From Sphingomonas sp. LaA6.9 (lineage in GTDB: Bacteria > Pseudomonadota > Alphaproteobacteria > Sphingomonadales > Sphingomonadaceae), in assembly GCF_022601895.1 (NCBI RefSeq), contig NZ_JAKVIO010000015.1:21667-85666 (forward strand): 64,000 nt of DNA, in the 5' to 3' direction. Each line of letters begins with the position of its first letter. Within the stretch, counting starts at the first letter, position 1. The notes under the pieces were generated by a model. That model saw nothing but the letters and a program-made list of their open reading frames with translations, was not told the origin of the DNA and ran no database searches. The translations under genes were made by a program, and so were the position numbers. This document shows, one piece after another, positions 45,910 through 54,303 of this stretch.

Positions 45910-46662
45910 TCAGAAGGGGAAGAGCGCGTCGTAGATCTGCTGACCCCAGCGTGCCTGCTGGGCGTCGGTGAGCTGGCCGCGGCCACCATAGCTGATCCGC
46001 GCTTCGGCGATCTGGCTGTGACGGATGCTGTTGTCGCGCGCGATGTCCTCGGGGCGCACGACGCCCGAGACGATGAGCTCGCGCAGCTCGAAATTGACGC
46101 GGACCTCCTGGCGGCCGCGGATCAGGAGGTTGCCGTTGGGCAGCACGTCGGTGACGAGCGCGGCCACGGTCATGTTGATCTGTTCGCTGCGTGAAGTGTT
46201 GCCAGCGCCCGCCGATTGTGAATCCGAATTCGTATCGACGAGGTTCGCGGGGTCGGGGTTGCCCGGAAGCACCTTGTCCAGCTGCGATTCGAGCCCGAAC
46301 AGCGCGGCGATCCCGGCATTTTCCGAGCCCGTGCGCGAACGCGTCGTCGAATTGCCCACGACTGCGCGGTCCGAGATATTGATCCGGATCGTCACGATAT
46401 CGCCGATCCGCGACGCGCGCTGATCGCGCAGGAAGGCACCGGCCCCGGTGCGGAAGAGCGACGCGCTGGGGGCGGTCGGCTCGGCCGGCTTGCCCGAACG
46501 GTGCGCCGCGGCCTGATTGCCGAGCGAAGGTTCGATCAGCGGGGCCGCAGGGTCATCCATCGGCGTCATCTTCGGAGCGCGGCCGACATTGGCGAGCCGG
46601 TCGGGTACGCCGCAGCCGGCAACGAGCGAAGCGAGCAGCAGCGCGGATGCGATGCGTTTCAT
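45910..46662 (-). CDS. flgH: Flagellar L-ring lipoprotein FlgH
   Basis: 250 residues. The lipoprotein signal has the lipobox LVAGC. Family core: SLFRTGAGAFLRDQRASRIGDIVTIRINISDRA, MTVAALVTDVLPNGNLLIRGRQEVRVNFELRELIVSGVVRPEDI and ISYGGRGQLTDAQQARWGQQIYDALFPF. It forms the outer-membrane L ring. It is last in flgF-flgG-flgA-flgH, the order known from Caulobacter. flgI (P ring) is not next to it and must be elsewhere. Confidence 0.96.
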   Translation of the reverse strand: MKRIASALLLASLVAGCGVPDRLANVGRAPKMTPMDDPAAPLIEPSLGNQAAAHRSGKPAEPTAPSASLFRTGAGAFLRDQRASRIGDIVTIRINISDRAVVGNSTTRSRTGSENAGIAALFGLESQLDKVLPGNPDPANLVDTNSDSQSAGAGNTSRSEQINMTVAALVTDVLPNGNLLIRGRQEVRVNFELRELIVSGVVRPEDIARDNSIRHSQIAEARISYGGRGQLTDAQQARWGQQIYDALFPF

Positions 46663-46674
46663 AGGGCTAATCTC

Positions 46675-47124
46675 CTATTGGCCGGTCACGCGGACACGAC
46701 CCGAATTCTCGATGACGGCATCGAGCGTACGGTTGGTGCTGAGACTGACGACGCGCACGGGATCGCCCTTGCCACCTCCCGAGAGCGCGCGGCCCGCGGT
46801 GGTGATGAGGAGCGCCCCCGAACGCAGCGCGATCGTCACCGCTTCGCCGCGGCGGACCATCTGTGGTTTCGCCAGATCGGTCGCGCGCACCGGAGCGCCC
46901 GCCATCAGGCGACGCGATGCCTCGAGCCCCGCCGTCTCGGCCGGGGCGATCGCGCCGCGTGCGACGCTTGCCGGGCGCGGCTCGACCGCGAAATCGGCGG
47001 GCGAAAGAGCTTCCCCCTTTTCGATCGCGCGGACCAGCACGGGCGTTTCGACCGTCGCAGGCGCGGATTGTGCATGCAGGGCACCGGATGCCGTGAACAG
47101 CAGTGCGGAGAGGATCAGGCGCAT
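46675..47124 (-). CDS. flgA: Flagellar P-ring assembly chaperone FlgA
   Basis: 149 residues with a signal peptide (MRLILSALLFTASGALHAQ). SAF-type domain: VLVRAIEKGEALSPADFAVEPRP, then LEASRRLMAGAPVRATDLAKPQMVRRGEAVTIALRSGALLITTAGRAL and a C-terminal GKGDPVRVVSLSTNRTLDAVI typical of FlgA. It is a periplasmic chaperone for P-ring assembly. Intergenic gaps of 6 and 12 bases place it in one operon with flgG and flgH. Confidence 0.93.
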   Translation of the reverse strand: MRLILSALLFTASGALHAQSAPATVETPVLVRAIEKGEALSPADFAVEPRPASVARGAIAPAETAGLEASRRLMAGAPVRATDLAKPQMVRRGEAVTIALRSGALLITTAGRALSGGGKGDPVRVVSLSTNRTLDAVIENSGRVRVTGQ

Positions 47125-47130
47125 TGCGGC

Positions 47131-47916
47131 CTAGCGAAGCTGGCTGGTGGTGGACAGCATCTCGTCAGCCGTCTTCACGACGCGGCTATTCATTTCATAG
47201 GCGCGCTGCGCGGTGATGAGCGCGGTCACTTCGGCGACGGGATTGACGTTGGATGCTTCGAGGAAACCCTGCGACAGCGTGCCGAAGCCCTCGGACGCCG
47301 GCAGAGCAACGGTGGGCTGGCCCGATGCCGCGGTCTCGAGGAACATGCTGGAGCCGATCGCTTCCAGCCCCGCCTCGTTGACGAAGGTGGCGAGTTCGAG
47401 CTGACCGACGGACTGCATCTCGGGCTGGCCCGACATCTTGACCTGCACTTCACCCGTCTTGGAGATCACGACGTCGATCGCACCCTGCGGGATCGTGATG
47501 TCGGGCTGGACCCGGTAGCCGTCGGTGGTGACGAGCTCGCCCTGATCCGAAAGCTGGAACGAGCCGGCGCGGGTATAGGCGACTTCGCCCGAAGGAAGCG
47601 CGATCTGATAATATCCGGGGCCGTCGATCGCGATGTCATACCGGTTTCCGGTATTGATCGCCGCGCCCTGATCGGTGATGCGATAGACGCCACCCGTGCG
47701 CACGCCCGCACCGATCTGAATGCCCGAAGGGACGCGCGTGCCGTCCGCGCTCGACGAAGCGCCGGGACGCGAGACCTGCTGATAGAGAAGATCCTGGAAT
47801 TCGGCGCGCTGCCGCTTGAACGCGGTCGTGTTCATGTTGGCGATATTGTTCGAGATCACGTCGACATTGGTTTGCTGGGCGAGCATGCCCGTCGCGGCAA
47901 TGGAAAGCGAACGCAT
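47131..47916 (-). CDS. flgG: Flagellar distal rod protein FlgG
   Basis: 261 residues, standard for FlgG. N-terminal LSIAATGMLAQQTNVDVISNNIANMNTTAFKRQRAEFQDLLYQ, middle AIDGPGYYQIALPSGEVAYTRAGSFQLSDQGELVT and C-terminal EASNVNPVAEVTALITAQRAYEMNSRVVKTADEML. It forms the distal rod. The 37-base gap after flgF carries ACCTATAA on this strand, a variant of the TCCTATAA element, so an internal promoter is possible. Confidence 0.97.
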   Translation of the reverse strand: MRSLSIAATGMLAQQTNVDVISNNIANMNTTAFKRQRAEFQDLLYQQVSRPGASSSADGTRVPSGIQIGAGVRTGGVYRITDQGAAINTGNRYDIAIDGPGYYQIALPSGEVAYTRAGSFQLSDQGELVTTDGYRVQPDITIPQGAIDVVISKTGEVQVKMSGQPEMQSVGQLELATFVNEAGLEAIGSSMFLETAASGQPTVALPASEGFGTLSQGFLEASNVNPVAEVTALITAQRAYEMNSRVVKTADEMLSTTSQLR

Positions 47917-47953
47917 GACAATCCTTTCAGATGGATACGGATATACTTATAGG

Positions 47954-48697
47954 TCAGTTGATGCGGCCGAGGCGGCCGATGGCACTTTTGCGCATTTCGC
48001 TCAGGCTTTCGGACATGCGCTGGCTGGTCTGGTACGACCGCAGGATCTCGACCATGGCGGTGGTCTCGACGATCGGCTGGACGTTGGAAGCCTCTATGCC
48101 CCCGATGCGCAGCCTGGTCTGAACCTGGGTCAGCGCGGTGCCGCCCGTGCCCGTCATCATCCCGTCTCCCCGCGGTGAAACCATGTTCTCGTCGGCGAAG
48201 CTGGTGACTGCGATGCGTCCGACTTCGCCGGTGCGCGTCATGACGGTTCCGTCGGAAGCGATGGTGACGGTGGCCTTCTGGTCGGCGGGCACGACGATCG
48301 GTCGACCATTGGCCCCCAGGATGCGCTGTCCACCCGAGGTCGCCAGCTCGCCGGTCTCAAGAATCTTGATGAAGCCCGCGCGTGTATAGGCAACGCCGCC
48401 TTCGGCTGTCTCGACATTGAGGTAGCCGGGACCGTCGATCATGACATCGAGCGGATTGCCCGTCGCCTGGAACGCGCCCTGGCTGGTGTCGTGCACCGCG
48501 CCATAGTCGAGGACATAGGAGGTCTTCTTCGCATCCTCGACGGGCGCTTCCTTCGTCTGCTCGACATATTCATGGAACAGCGGCTGCTCGCGCTTGAACC
48601 CGACGGTGTTGCTGTTCGCCATATTGTTGGCGGTAACGTCGAGCCGGCGACGCAGCGCCTGCTCGTGGCTCAGCAACACATAGGTTGAGACGTCCAT
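47954..48697 (-). CDS. flgF: Flagellar proximal rod protein FlgF
   Basis: 247 residues from ATG 48697 (MDVSTYVLLSHEQALRRRLDVTANNMANSNTVGFKRE), with GAGG eight bases upstream; an upstream in-frame GTG is less likely. The middle (DVMIDGPGYLNVETAEGGVAYTRAGFIKI) and C-terminal (GIEASNVQPIVETTAMVEILRSYQTSQRMSES) rod-protein motifs are intact. It is the first gene of flgF-flgG-flgA-flgH and divergent from fliL across a region with a GGCAA-N3-TTGCC dyad. Confidence 0.95.
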   Translation of the reverse strand: MDVSTYVLLSHEQALRRRLDVTANNMANSNTVGFKREQPLFHEYVEQTKEAPVEDAKKTSYVLDYGAVHDTSQGAFQATGNPLDVMIDGPGYLNVETAEGGVAYTRAGFIKILETGELATSGGQRILGANGRPIVVPADQKATVTIASDGTVMTRTGEVGRIAVTSFADENMVSPRGDGMMTGTGGTALTQVQTRLRIGGIEASNVQPIVETTAMVEILRSYQTSQRMSESLSEMRKSAIGRLGRIN

Positions 48698-48736
48698 TCG
48701 ACACACCTCAGAAAAATCGGTGATAAATGTGCGCCA

Positions 48737-48766
48737 GGCAAAATTTGCCGAGCACTCCTCCTATAA
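48737..48766 (+). promoter_or_regulatory. Divergent flgF/fliL control region: GGCAA-AAT-TTGCC dyad plus TCCTATAA
   Basis: The perfect dyad GGCAAAATTTGCC (48737-48749) is nine bases before TCCTATAA (48759-48766), the same layout as at fliF (37348-37380). The dyad sits between flgF and fliL and could control both directions. Confidence 0.75.
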
Positions 48767-48844
48767 TAGAGGCGAATGGACGAGAACGGACGCCGCCCCC
48801 GTATTTCGATGGGGACGCGCCGGCGGCTCAAGGGGGTGAAGTGC

Positions 48845-49336
48845 GTGTCGACCAATGCAGTCAATGAAAACGTGCTGGTAAAGGCTGAGGAGAGCCCGAA
48901 GCCCAACAAGCGCAAGATGGTGATCGCAGCCGCGATCGGTGCGGTGGTGCTGCTCGGCGGTGCCGGCGCGGGTGTCGCGCTGATGAGCGGCGGCGAAGGT
49001 GGTGAAGAGCCCGCCGGAGCCGGCGTGCAATCGGCGTCCTATGTCGAGGTGCCACCCATGATCGTCAATCTGCGCAGCGGTGACGGCCAGGCACGCTTCC
49101 TGAAGCTGCGCTTCATTGTCGTGGCCACCGATCCGGGCAAATCCGAGGAGATCAAGGAGAAGCTGCCCGTCATCCTCGATGCGCTGCAGCCCTTCCTGCG
49201 AGAGCTTCGGCCCGAGGATCTCAATGGATCCGCCGCGGTGTTCCGCGTGAAGGAGGAAATGATGGCGCGCGCCACGCAGGTGCTCGGTGCGGGTCTGGTT
49301 CGTGATGTCCTGATCCAGGACCTGGTCCAGCAATGA
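48845..49336 (+). CDS. fliL: Flagellar basal-body-associated protein FliL
   Basis: 163 residues from GTG 48845, chosen because GGGGGTGAAG precedes it. The in-frame ATG at 48776 would start only ten bases after the TATAAT at 48761-48766 region, leaving no leader. One membrane helix (KMVIAAAIGAVVLLGGAGAGVALM) is followed by the FliL domain (YVEVPPMIVNLRSGDGQARFLKLRFIVVAT...LPVILDALQPFLRELRPEDL) ending in DVLIQDLVQQ. It stabilises stators. It overlaps fliM by four bases (ATGA). Confidence 0.92.
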   Translation: MSTNAVNENVLVKAEESPKPNKRKMVIAAAIGAVVLLGGAGAGVALMSGGEGGEEPAGAGVQSASYVEVPPMIVNLRSGDGQARFLKLRFIVVATDPGKSEEIKEKLPVILDALQPFLRELRPEDLNGSAAVFRVKEEMMARATQVLGAGLVRDVLIQDLVQQ

Positions 49337-50352
49337 GCGACGATTTCGAAGACTTCGATCTGCCCGAGCCGCCGATGCTGGCACCGGGCGCGGACGCGAC
49401 CTTCGACCAGGCCGGGATCGACGCGCTGTTCGGCTTCGACGGCGCGGCACCTGCTCCGCAGAAGAGCGGCCTGAAGGCGGTCATCGAGTCCAACGTCATC
49501 AGCCATGAACGGCTGCCGATGCTCGAGGTCGTGTGCGAGCGCATGATCCGCACGTTTGCGACGAGCATGCGTAACCTGACCTCGGACGCGATCGACGTGA
49601 GCCTTGAGGAGATCACGTCGCACCGCTTTGGCGAGTTCATGAACCGCGTCCCATTGCCCGCGATGTTCGGCGTCTTCAAGGTGCGCGAATGGGAGAATTT
49701 CGGCGTCGTCACCGTCGACTCAGGCCTGATCTACGCGGTGGTCGACGCGCTGCTCGGCGGGCGCAAGGGCAACAGCTCTCTCACGATCGACGGACGCGCC
49801 TTCACCACGATCGAGACGATGCTGGTATCCAAGATGGTCCAACTGGCGCTCGACGATTTCGCGGGTGCGTTCGAGGCGATCGAGCCCGTCGGGATCGAAC
49901 TCGAACGTGTCGAGACCAGCCCACGCTTCGCGGCGATCGCAGGACCGACCAACATCGCCGCGATCGCCACCTTCCGCGTCGACATGGAAGGGCGCGGAGG
50001 CAAATTCAGCATCCTGCTGCCCTATGCCACGATCGAGCCCGTGCGCGAGAAGCTGCTCCAGCGCTTCATGGGCGAAAAACTGGGCCGCGACCGCATGTGG
50101 GAAACGCACATGGCGATGGAGCTCCACAATACCGAGGTGCTCGTCGATGTCGTCCTGGGCGAGAAGCACATGCGTGTCCATGATGTCATGAGCATGGCGG
50201 TCGGCCAGACGATCGCACTCAACCGCGGCCCCGATGATCCGCTTGAGGTGCACTGCGGCGGGATCCCGCTGGGGCACGCGCATATCGGACAGCGCTGCAA
50301 CAATATTGCCATCCGGCTCGTCACCGACATTTCCAAGGGGTTCCCCAAATGA
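49333..50352 (+). CDS. fliM: Flagellar motor switch protein FliM
   Basis: 339 residues. The N-terminal CheY-binding-like peptide is altered (MSDDFEDFDLPEPPM), followed by the alphaproteobacterial DQAGIDALFGF segment, the CheC-like middle domain (LPMLEVVCERMIRTFATSMRNLTSDAIDVSLEEITSHRFGEFMNRVPLPAMFGVFKV) and the C-terminal SpoA domain (MELHNTEVLVDVVLGEKHMRVHDVMSMAVGQTIALNRG). It is part of the C-ring switch. Four-base overlaps on both sides couple it to fliL and the DUF6468 gene. Confidence 0.96.
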   Translation: MSDDFEDFDLPEPPMLAPGADATFDQAGIDALFGFDGAAPAPQKSGLKAVIESNVISHERLPMLEVVCERMIRTFATSMRNLTSDAIDVSLEEITSHRFGEFMNRVPLPAMFGVFKVREWENFGVVTVDSGLIYAVVDALLGGRKGNSSLTIDGRAFTTIETMLVSKMVQLALDDFAGAFEAIEPVGIELERVETSPRFAAIAGPTNIAAIATFRVDMEGRGGKFSILLPYATIEPVREKLLQRFMGEKLGRDRMWETHMAMELHNTEVLVDVVLGEKHMRVHDVMSMAVGQTIALNRGPDDPLEVHCGGIPLGHAHIGQRCNNIAIRLVTDISKGFPK

Positions 50353-50774
50353 CATTCGCGACCTTCACCAACCTCGTCCTCATGGCACTGTGCGTCGCGG
50401 TGCTGATCCAGTGCGCGCGGATGATGCGCAGCTTCAACGCCATCAAGTCGGGCGATCTCGGCGAGACCGTCAGGCAACTCGACAGGGCGACCGCGCAAGC
50501 GCGTGCCGTTCTTGCCGAACTGAAAACGATCCTCGCCACCGACGGTGCGGCGACCACGCGGACGATCGCGTCGGGGGAATCGCTGCGTGACGAGCTTTCG
50601 GTGATGGTCGGCATCGGCAATGCGGTTGCCGAACGGATCGTGGAAGCTGCCTCCAATGCGGGTGAACGCATGAAGGAAGAACAGAAGGCCGGAGCCAAGG
50701 TCGTGTCGCAGCCTGCGCAACGCAAGCGCAGCGCCAAGACCCCCCGCGCTGCGGCGAAGGCGGAGGCCGCATAA
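50349..50774 (+). CDS. DUF6468 flagellar accessory membrane protein
   Basis: 141 residues. One N-terminal membrane helix (FTNLVLMALCVAVLIQCARMM) is followed by FNAIKSGDLGETVRQLDRATAQARAVLAELK, the DUF6468 signature found in alphaproteobacterial flagellar clusters right after fliM. A helical, basic Ala/Lys tail ends the protein. The role is unknown; the location suggests motor or stator function. It overlaps fliM by four bases and the next gene by one base (TAATG). Confidence 0.8.
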   Translation: MTFATFTNLVLMALCVAVLIQCARMMRSFNAIKSGDLGETVRQLDRATAQARAVLAELKTILATDGAATTRTIASGESLRDELSVMVGIGNAVAERIVEAASNAGERMKEEQKAGAKVVSQPAQRKRSAKTPRAAAKAEAA

Positions 50775-51490
50775 TGCCGGCAACGCCGCAGCCGCTGTTT
50801 GGCGGTCTCGAAAAGATCGTGCCCATGGCACCCGACATCTTCAGAAAGCTCGGGCGACCGTCACTGCTGATGCTCACCGCGGGGGTCGCCGGACTGTCGG
50901 CGATTGCCAATGCCGTCGCGGTCGCGGCACCTGCCGAGCAGGCGCCGGCGACACGGCTCGGCACCTCGATCCAGCAGAGCGTGCGCGAGCGTGATCAGGC
51001 GCTCGCGCAACAAAAGCGCGCGCTCGAACTGCGCGAACAGGCGGCGCGTGCAAGCGAAGAAAGGCTGAAGGCCGACATGCAGGCGCGGCAAGCCGCGCCA
51101 CAGCGGCCCGGCAGTCCCGCGGCCGCAGATGCGGCGCCACAGTCGGAGCCCTATGACGAGCTGGCGCGGATCTATCAGACGATGAAACCCGCCAAGGCGG
51201 CGCCGATCTTCGAGCGGCTCGATCTCGACGTGCAGACCGAGGTCGCGCGCCGGATGCGCGAGCGATCGACCGCGCTGATCATGTCCAACATGAGCGCCGG
51301 GGCGGCGGTGCAGCTCAGCATGGCGCTGGCCGGCAAGAAAGTGGTGAAGCCGCAGCCCGTGGTGGTGGCGGCGCGCGATCCCGAACCGTCGAAGCGTCAG
51401 GCTGCGCGCGAAAAGGAGGTCGGGCAGGGGAGGTCCGCGAGGGCGCCCAAGGCATCCAGGCCAGAGGTCGCACGCAAGCCTTCATCGTAA
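50774..51490 (+). CDS. MotE/FlbB-like flagellar protein with MgtE-N-like domain
   Basis: 238 residues. The N-terminal helix (PSLLMLTAGVAGLSAIANAVAVAAPA) is followed by a coiled coil (RERDQALAQQKRALELREQAARASEERLKADM) and a compact domain YDELARIYQTMKPAKAAPIFERLDLDVQTEVARRMRERSTALIMSNM, the MgtE-N/FlbB fold that chaperones MotC-type stator proteins in rhizobia (MotE). It is the last gene of the fliL-fliM operon. A basic tail may contact membrane or protein partners. Naming as MotE is tentative. Confidence 0.75.
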   Translation: MPATPQPLFGGLEKIVPMAPDIFRKLGRPSLLMLTAGVAGLSAIANAVAVAAPAEQAPATRLGTSIQQSVRERDQALAQQKRALELREQAARASEERLKADMQARQAAPQRPGSPAAADAAPQSEPYDELARIYQTMKPAKAAPIFERLDLDVQTEVARRMRERSTALIMSNMSAGAAVQLSMALAGKKVVKPQPVVVAARDPEPSKRQAAREKEVGQGRSARAPKASRPEVARKPSS

Positions 51491-51499
51491 CCGCGCATG

Positions 51500-51531
51500 A
51501 AAAAGCCCGCCGCCCAAGCAGGGTGGCGGGC
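51500..51531 (-). terminator. Bidirectional-type hairpin between the MotE-like gene and the convergent gene
   Basis: GCCCGCCGCCC (51505-51515), loop AAGCA, GGGTGGCGGGC (51521-51531), flanked by AAAAA at 51500-51504, which reads as TTTTT on the minus strand. It best terminates the leftward gene 51549-51956 and may also stop the rightward operon. Confidence 0.85.
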
Positions 51532-51548
51532 GCATATTCGTCCCGTGA

Positions 51549-51956
51549 TCAGGCGGGCAGGGCAGACACCTTCACGATCAGCACGCGGTTGAGCCCGGGA
51601 TGGATCGGTTTCAGCGCGGCGGTGAGGTCGGCGCTCAGCTGTTCGGCATTGACCGGCGCAAAGCCGGAAGCGTGAAGCCGCGAAAATTCGAGCGAGGCTG
51701 CCAGTGAAGCCGCGCGCATCTCGGGCATCCGCGTGCGGATCGCCTCGGCCGATGCGGCGCTGTTGGCTTCGACCACGACCGCGAGATCGAGTTCTCCCTC
51801 GATCCGGCTCACGCCGAAAATCGGCGTCATGATGCGCTCGAGCGGCACGAAATGGACGGTGTCGCTGGCAATGCCTGCCGGATCGGCGGCAACCGCCGAC
51901 GGACTCATCGCCAGTACCGACAGCGCGGCGGTGGCGGCGATCAAATTGCTACGCAT
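51549..51956 (-). CDS. Exported protein of unknown function (FliL-like fold possible)
   Basis: 135 residues from ATG 51956, with GGAG seven bases upstream. Signal peptide MRSNLIAATAALSVLAMSPSAVA, then two ordered segments: HFVPLERIMTPIFGVSRIEGELDLAVVVEA and AIRTRMPEMRAASLAASLEFSRLHA, ending LNRVLIVKVSALPA. The strand-helix-strand pattern recalls the periplasmic FliL domain, but this is only a resemblance. It lies inside the flagellar cluster with its own terminator, so a periplasmic motor role is possible. Family not recognised. Confidence 0.65.
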   Translation of the reverse strand: MRSNLIAATAALSVLAMSPSAVAADPAGIASDTVHFVPLERIMTPIFGVSRIEGELDLAVVVEANSAASAEAIRTRMPEMRAASLAASLEFSRLHASGFAPVNAEQLSADLTAALKPIHPGLNRVLIVKVSALPA

Positions 51957-52024
51957 CACTTGTCTCCGAATCGTGCCCAGATCCGCGCGATTGTTCCGGT
52001 GAACCGCCGCGCAGGGCTTTTCCT

Positions 52025-52032
52025 TCCTATAA
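52025..52032 (+). promoter_or_regulatory. TCCTATAA flagellar promoter element before the small membrane protein
   Basis: Exact octamer, continuing AATAGAATG, 36 bases before the start of the 89-residue protein and its partner. No GGCAA-N3-TTGCC dyad was seen here. Confidence 0.65.
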
Positions 52033-52067
52033 TAGAATGAAAATCACGTTAGCGGGGTGCACCCAGA

Positions 52068-52337
52068 ATGAGCCGCGACCAGCGACCCGGACGAGTCCGG
52101 GTATTTACCTCAGGCCAGACGGCCGAAGCGCCGTACCGGCGGCGGGGCGATGTCGATACGCAGGATCGCACGGGTGACGAGGAGGCGCTATCCGCCCCGA
52201 AGCCGCCACAGATGGTGATTGAGGCAAGCACTCCGAAATCCCTGTCCTCGATGGCGCTCGCCATGCTCTTCGTCGTCGGTTGTGGCGTCGGCGGAATGCT
52301 GATTGCGGCGCTGGGCCTTTTCGAGGTACCGCGCTGA
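52068..52337 (+). CDS. Small single-pass membrane protein, flagellar locus
   Basis: 89 residues. A basic, disordered N-terminus (SRDQRPGRVRVFTSGQTAEAPYRRRGD) and one C-terminal membrane helix (LSSMALAMLFVVGCGVGGMLIAALGLF) suggest an inner-membrane protein with a cytoplasmic tail. It stands directly after a TCCTATAA promoter and its stop overlaps the start of the next gene (TGATG), so the two proteins are co-expressed. No family is recognised. Confidence 0.7.
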   Translation: MSRDQRPGRVRVFTSGQTAEAPYRRRGDVDTQDRTGDEEALSAPKPPQMVIEASTPKSLSSMALAMLFVVGCGVGGMLIAALGLFEVPR

Positions 52338-54148
52338 TGAAATTTCCATTGTTGCTTGCTGGCGCGGCTGCCGTCGCTGCGCCGGCCATACCCGATGCAC
52401 CTGTAAACTCCGCTCCCGCCATCAGTGCGCCGTCTTCGGCGCCCGTCGCCCCGCCGACTGTACGCTTGCCGGGCTTTGCCGCCGCGCTTGCCCAGCAGTC
52501 CGAAGCAGCGATGCCTTCGCTCTGGCGCGTCATTCCCGAGGAAACGGCGTGGAAGGCGCTGGCGAAGGCGGTGGGCGTGCGTCGCCAGCAGGCGCGTTGG
52601 GACTATGCGCGCAGCCTCATCGGGCGCGGGCGAGGCCCCGAAGCCTGGGGCGTGCTCGAGGTGATGCAGCAGGACGATCCCGACCTGATGATGGTCGATG
52701 TTTTCCGGCTGGCGCGCGGTGCGGCGCTCACGCTGATGGCGCGTCCGGCGGAGGGCTTTGCGGAGCTGTCGGGGGAGGGGCTGGTCAACAATGCCGAGGC
52801 CTGCGCCTGGCGCGTATTGACGCTGGCACAGACCGGTTTTGCCGATCAGGCAATGACTCATGTCCATTGTGCGCTGCCGTCGATCAACGCGCGCAAGGCT
52901 TCCGACCGCAGGCGTTTCGTCGTGGGCATGGCGCGCGCGGCGGTGGAGACGGGCAAGCCCGACCTGGCCCTGCGATGGCTGGCGCAGCTTCCCGACCGTG
53001 ATTCGACCGCCAATCTCTATCGTGGTCGCGCGAATCTCGCGCTGGGTCAGGGGGCCGAAGCGCGGCTGCGCTTTGCGCGCGTCGAACAAAGCGGCACGAT
53101 GGCGGAGCGCATGGACGCGCAATTGAGCCAGATCGAGGCAAAGGTCGCCAACGGCTCGCTGAAACCCGTGGGAGCGCTCAAGGAACTTGAAAAGCTCCGC
53201 TATGTCTGGCGCGGCGACCATATCGAGGAACGCGCGCTTCAGTTGAGCTACCGCCTCAGCGCCGATATCGGCGACCTGCGCGGTGCGTTGGGCGCCGGTG
53301 CGACGCTTTTCCGGTTCTACGAACCCGGACGACAGGGGCCGGATTTCCTGACCGGGCTGCAGGCGCAGCTTGCTGCCGCGCTCGACCCCGCAAGCAAGCT
53401 TCCGCTCGATCAGGCGGCGGGCCTCTACTGGGATTATCGCGACCTTGCGCCAAGCGGCGCGGCGGGCGACTTCCTCGTCAACCAGCTCGCCGAACGCCTC
53501 CAGATCGCGGGGCTCTACGGCCGTGCGGCCGATCTGCTCGAGCATCAGCTGTTCGTGCGCGCGCGCGATCTGGCGCAGGGGCCGCTTTCGGCGCGTGTCG
53601 CATCGCTGCATATCCTCGCCGGCCGCCCCGATCGCGCACTGGCCGCGCTTCGCAAGACTGCGGCCAACGTCTATCCCGACGACATGGTCAATGCGCGCAA
53701 GCGCGTCGAGGCCGTCGCCCTGAGCAAGATCGGCAAGGTCGAGGAGGCGTTTGCGGTTCTCCAGGACGTGCCCGGTGCGCCTGTCCTGCGCGCCGAGATA
53801 CTCTGGAAACAGCGTGACTGGGCAGGGCTCGCCATCGAGAGCGAGGCGCAGCTTCCCGCCGCAGGCAGGATCAGCGATGTCGATCAGGCGGTCGTGCTGC
53901 GTTACGCCATCTCGCTCGCCATGCTCGGCCGAGAGGATGCGCTCGCAGAGCTGCGCGTGCGCTATGGCGCGTCCTTCGCCGGCCTGTCGACAGCTCCGGT
54001 GTTCGACATGCTGACGGCTGCAGTGGGATCGGTCGATCCGGCAGCGGTTACGCGCGCGATGGCTTCGATTCCGAGCGTGAGCCCGGCAGGAGACATCGCC
54101 GAGCTGATCGAGGCCGGACCCCAGGCCGCCAAGCCCGCCGGCGCCTGA
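52337..54148 (+). CDS. Exported helical-repeat (TPR-like) protein, flagellar locus
   Basis: 603 residues from the ATG overlapping the previous stop. A signal peptide (MKFPLLLAGAAAVAAPA) and a Pro/Ala linker are followed by a long array of helix pairs such as WDYARSLIGRGRGPEAWGVLEVMQQ, AETGKPDLALRWLAQLPDR-like and AGLYGRAADLLEHQLFVRARD, spaced about 35 residues as in TPR repeats. Such periplasmic scaffolds can organise stators or rings; that role is inferred from position only. Followed by a good terminator. Confidence 0.75.
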   Translation: MKFPLLLAGAAAVAAPAIPDAPVNSAPAISAPSSAPVAPPTVRLPGFAAALAQQSEAAMPSLWRVIPEETAWKALAKAVGVRRQQARWDYARSLIGRGRGPEAWGVLEVMQQDDPDLMMVDVFRLARGAALTLMARPAEGFAELSGEGLVNNAEACAWRVLTLAQTGFADQAMTHVHCALPSINARKASDRRRFVVGMARAAVETGKPDLALRWLAQLPDRDSTANLYRGRANLALGQGAEARLRFARVEQSGTMAERMDAQLSQIEAKVANGSLKPVGALKELEKLRYVWRGDHIEERALQLSYRLSADIGDLRGALGAGATLFRFYEPGRQGPDFLTGLQAQLAAALDPASKLPLDQAAGLYWDYRDLAPSGAAGDFLVNQLAERLQIAGLYGRAADLLEHQLFVRARDLAQGPLSARVASLHILAGRPDRALAALRKTAANVYPDDMVNARKRVEAVALSKIGKVEEAFAVLQDVPGAPVLRAEILWKQRDWAGLAIESEAQLPAAGRISDVDQAVVLRYAISLAMLGREDALAELRVRYGASFAGLSTAPVFDMLTAAVGSVDPAAVTRAMASIPSVSPAGDIAELIEAGPQAAKPAGA

Positions 54149-54173
54149 GCTCCACTCCCGACGAAATGCCTAT

Positions 54174-54204
54174 CGTCGCCCCGTGAAAGCGGGGCGGCGA
54201 TTTT
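54174..54204 (+). terminator. Terminator of the TPR-like gene
   Basis: CGTCGCCCCG (54174-54183), loop TGAAAG, CGGGGCGGCG (54190-54199) with one G-T pair, followed by ATTTT; 26 bases after the stop. Confidence 0.85.
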
Positions 54205-54244
54205 CCCATGTCACCAGAAATGCGGATGGCTCCGGCTCGCAGGC

Positions 54245-54278
54245 AAAAAAAAGGGGCGCTCCGCATGCGGAGCGCCCC
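54245..54278 (-). terminator. Terminator of the flgE-flgK-flgL operon
   Basis: A perfect 26-base palindrome at 54253-54278 (GGGGCGCTCCGCA and its complement) flanked by eight A at 54245-54252, which is a T-run on the minus strand. It stands back to back with the terminator at 54174-54204. Confidence 0.95.
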
Positions 54279-54303
54279 GGCCGGGATCCTGAGCTTATGG
54301 GGA

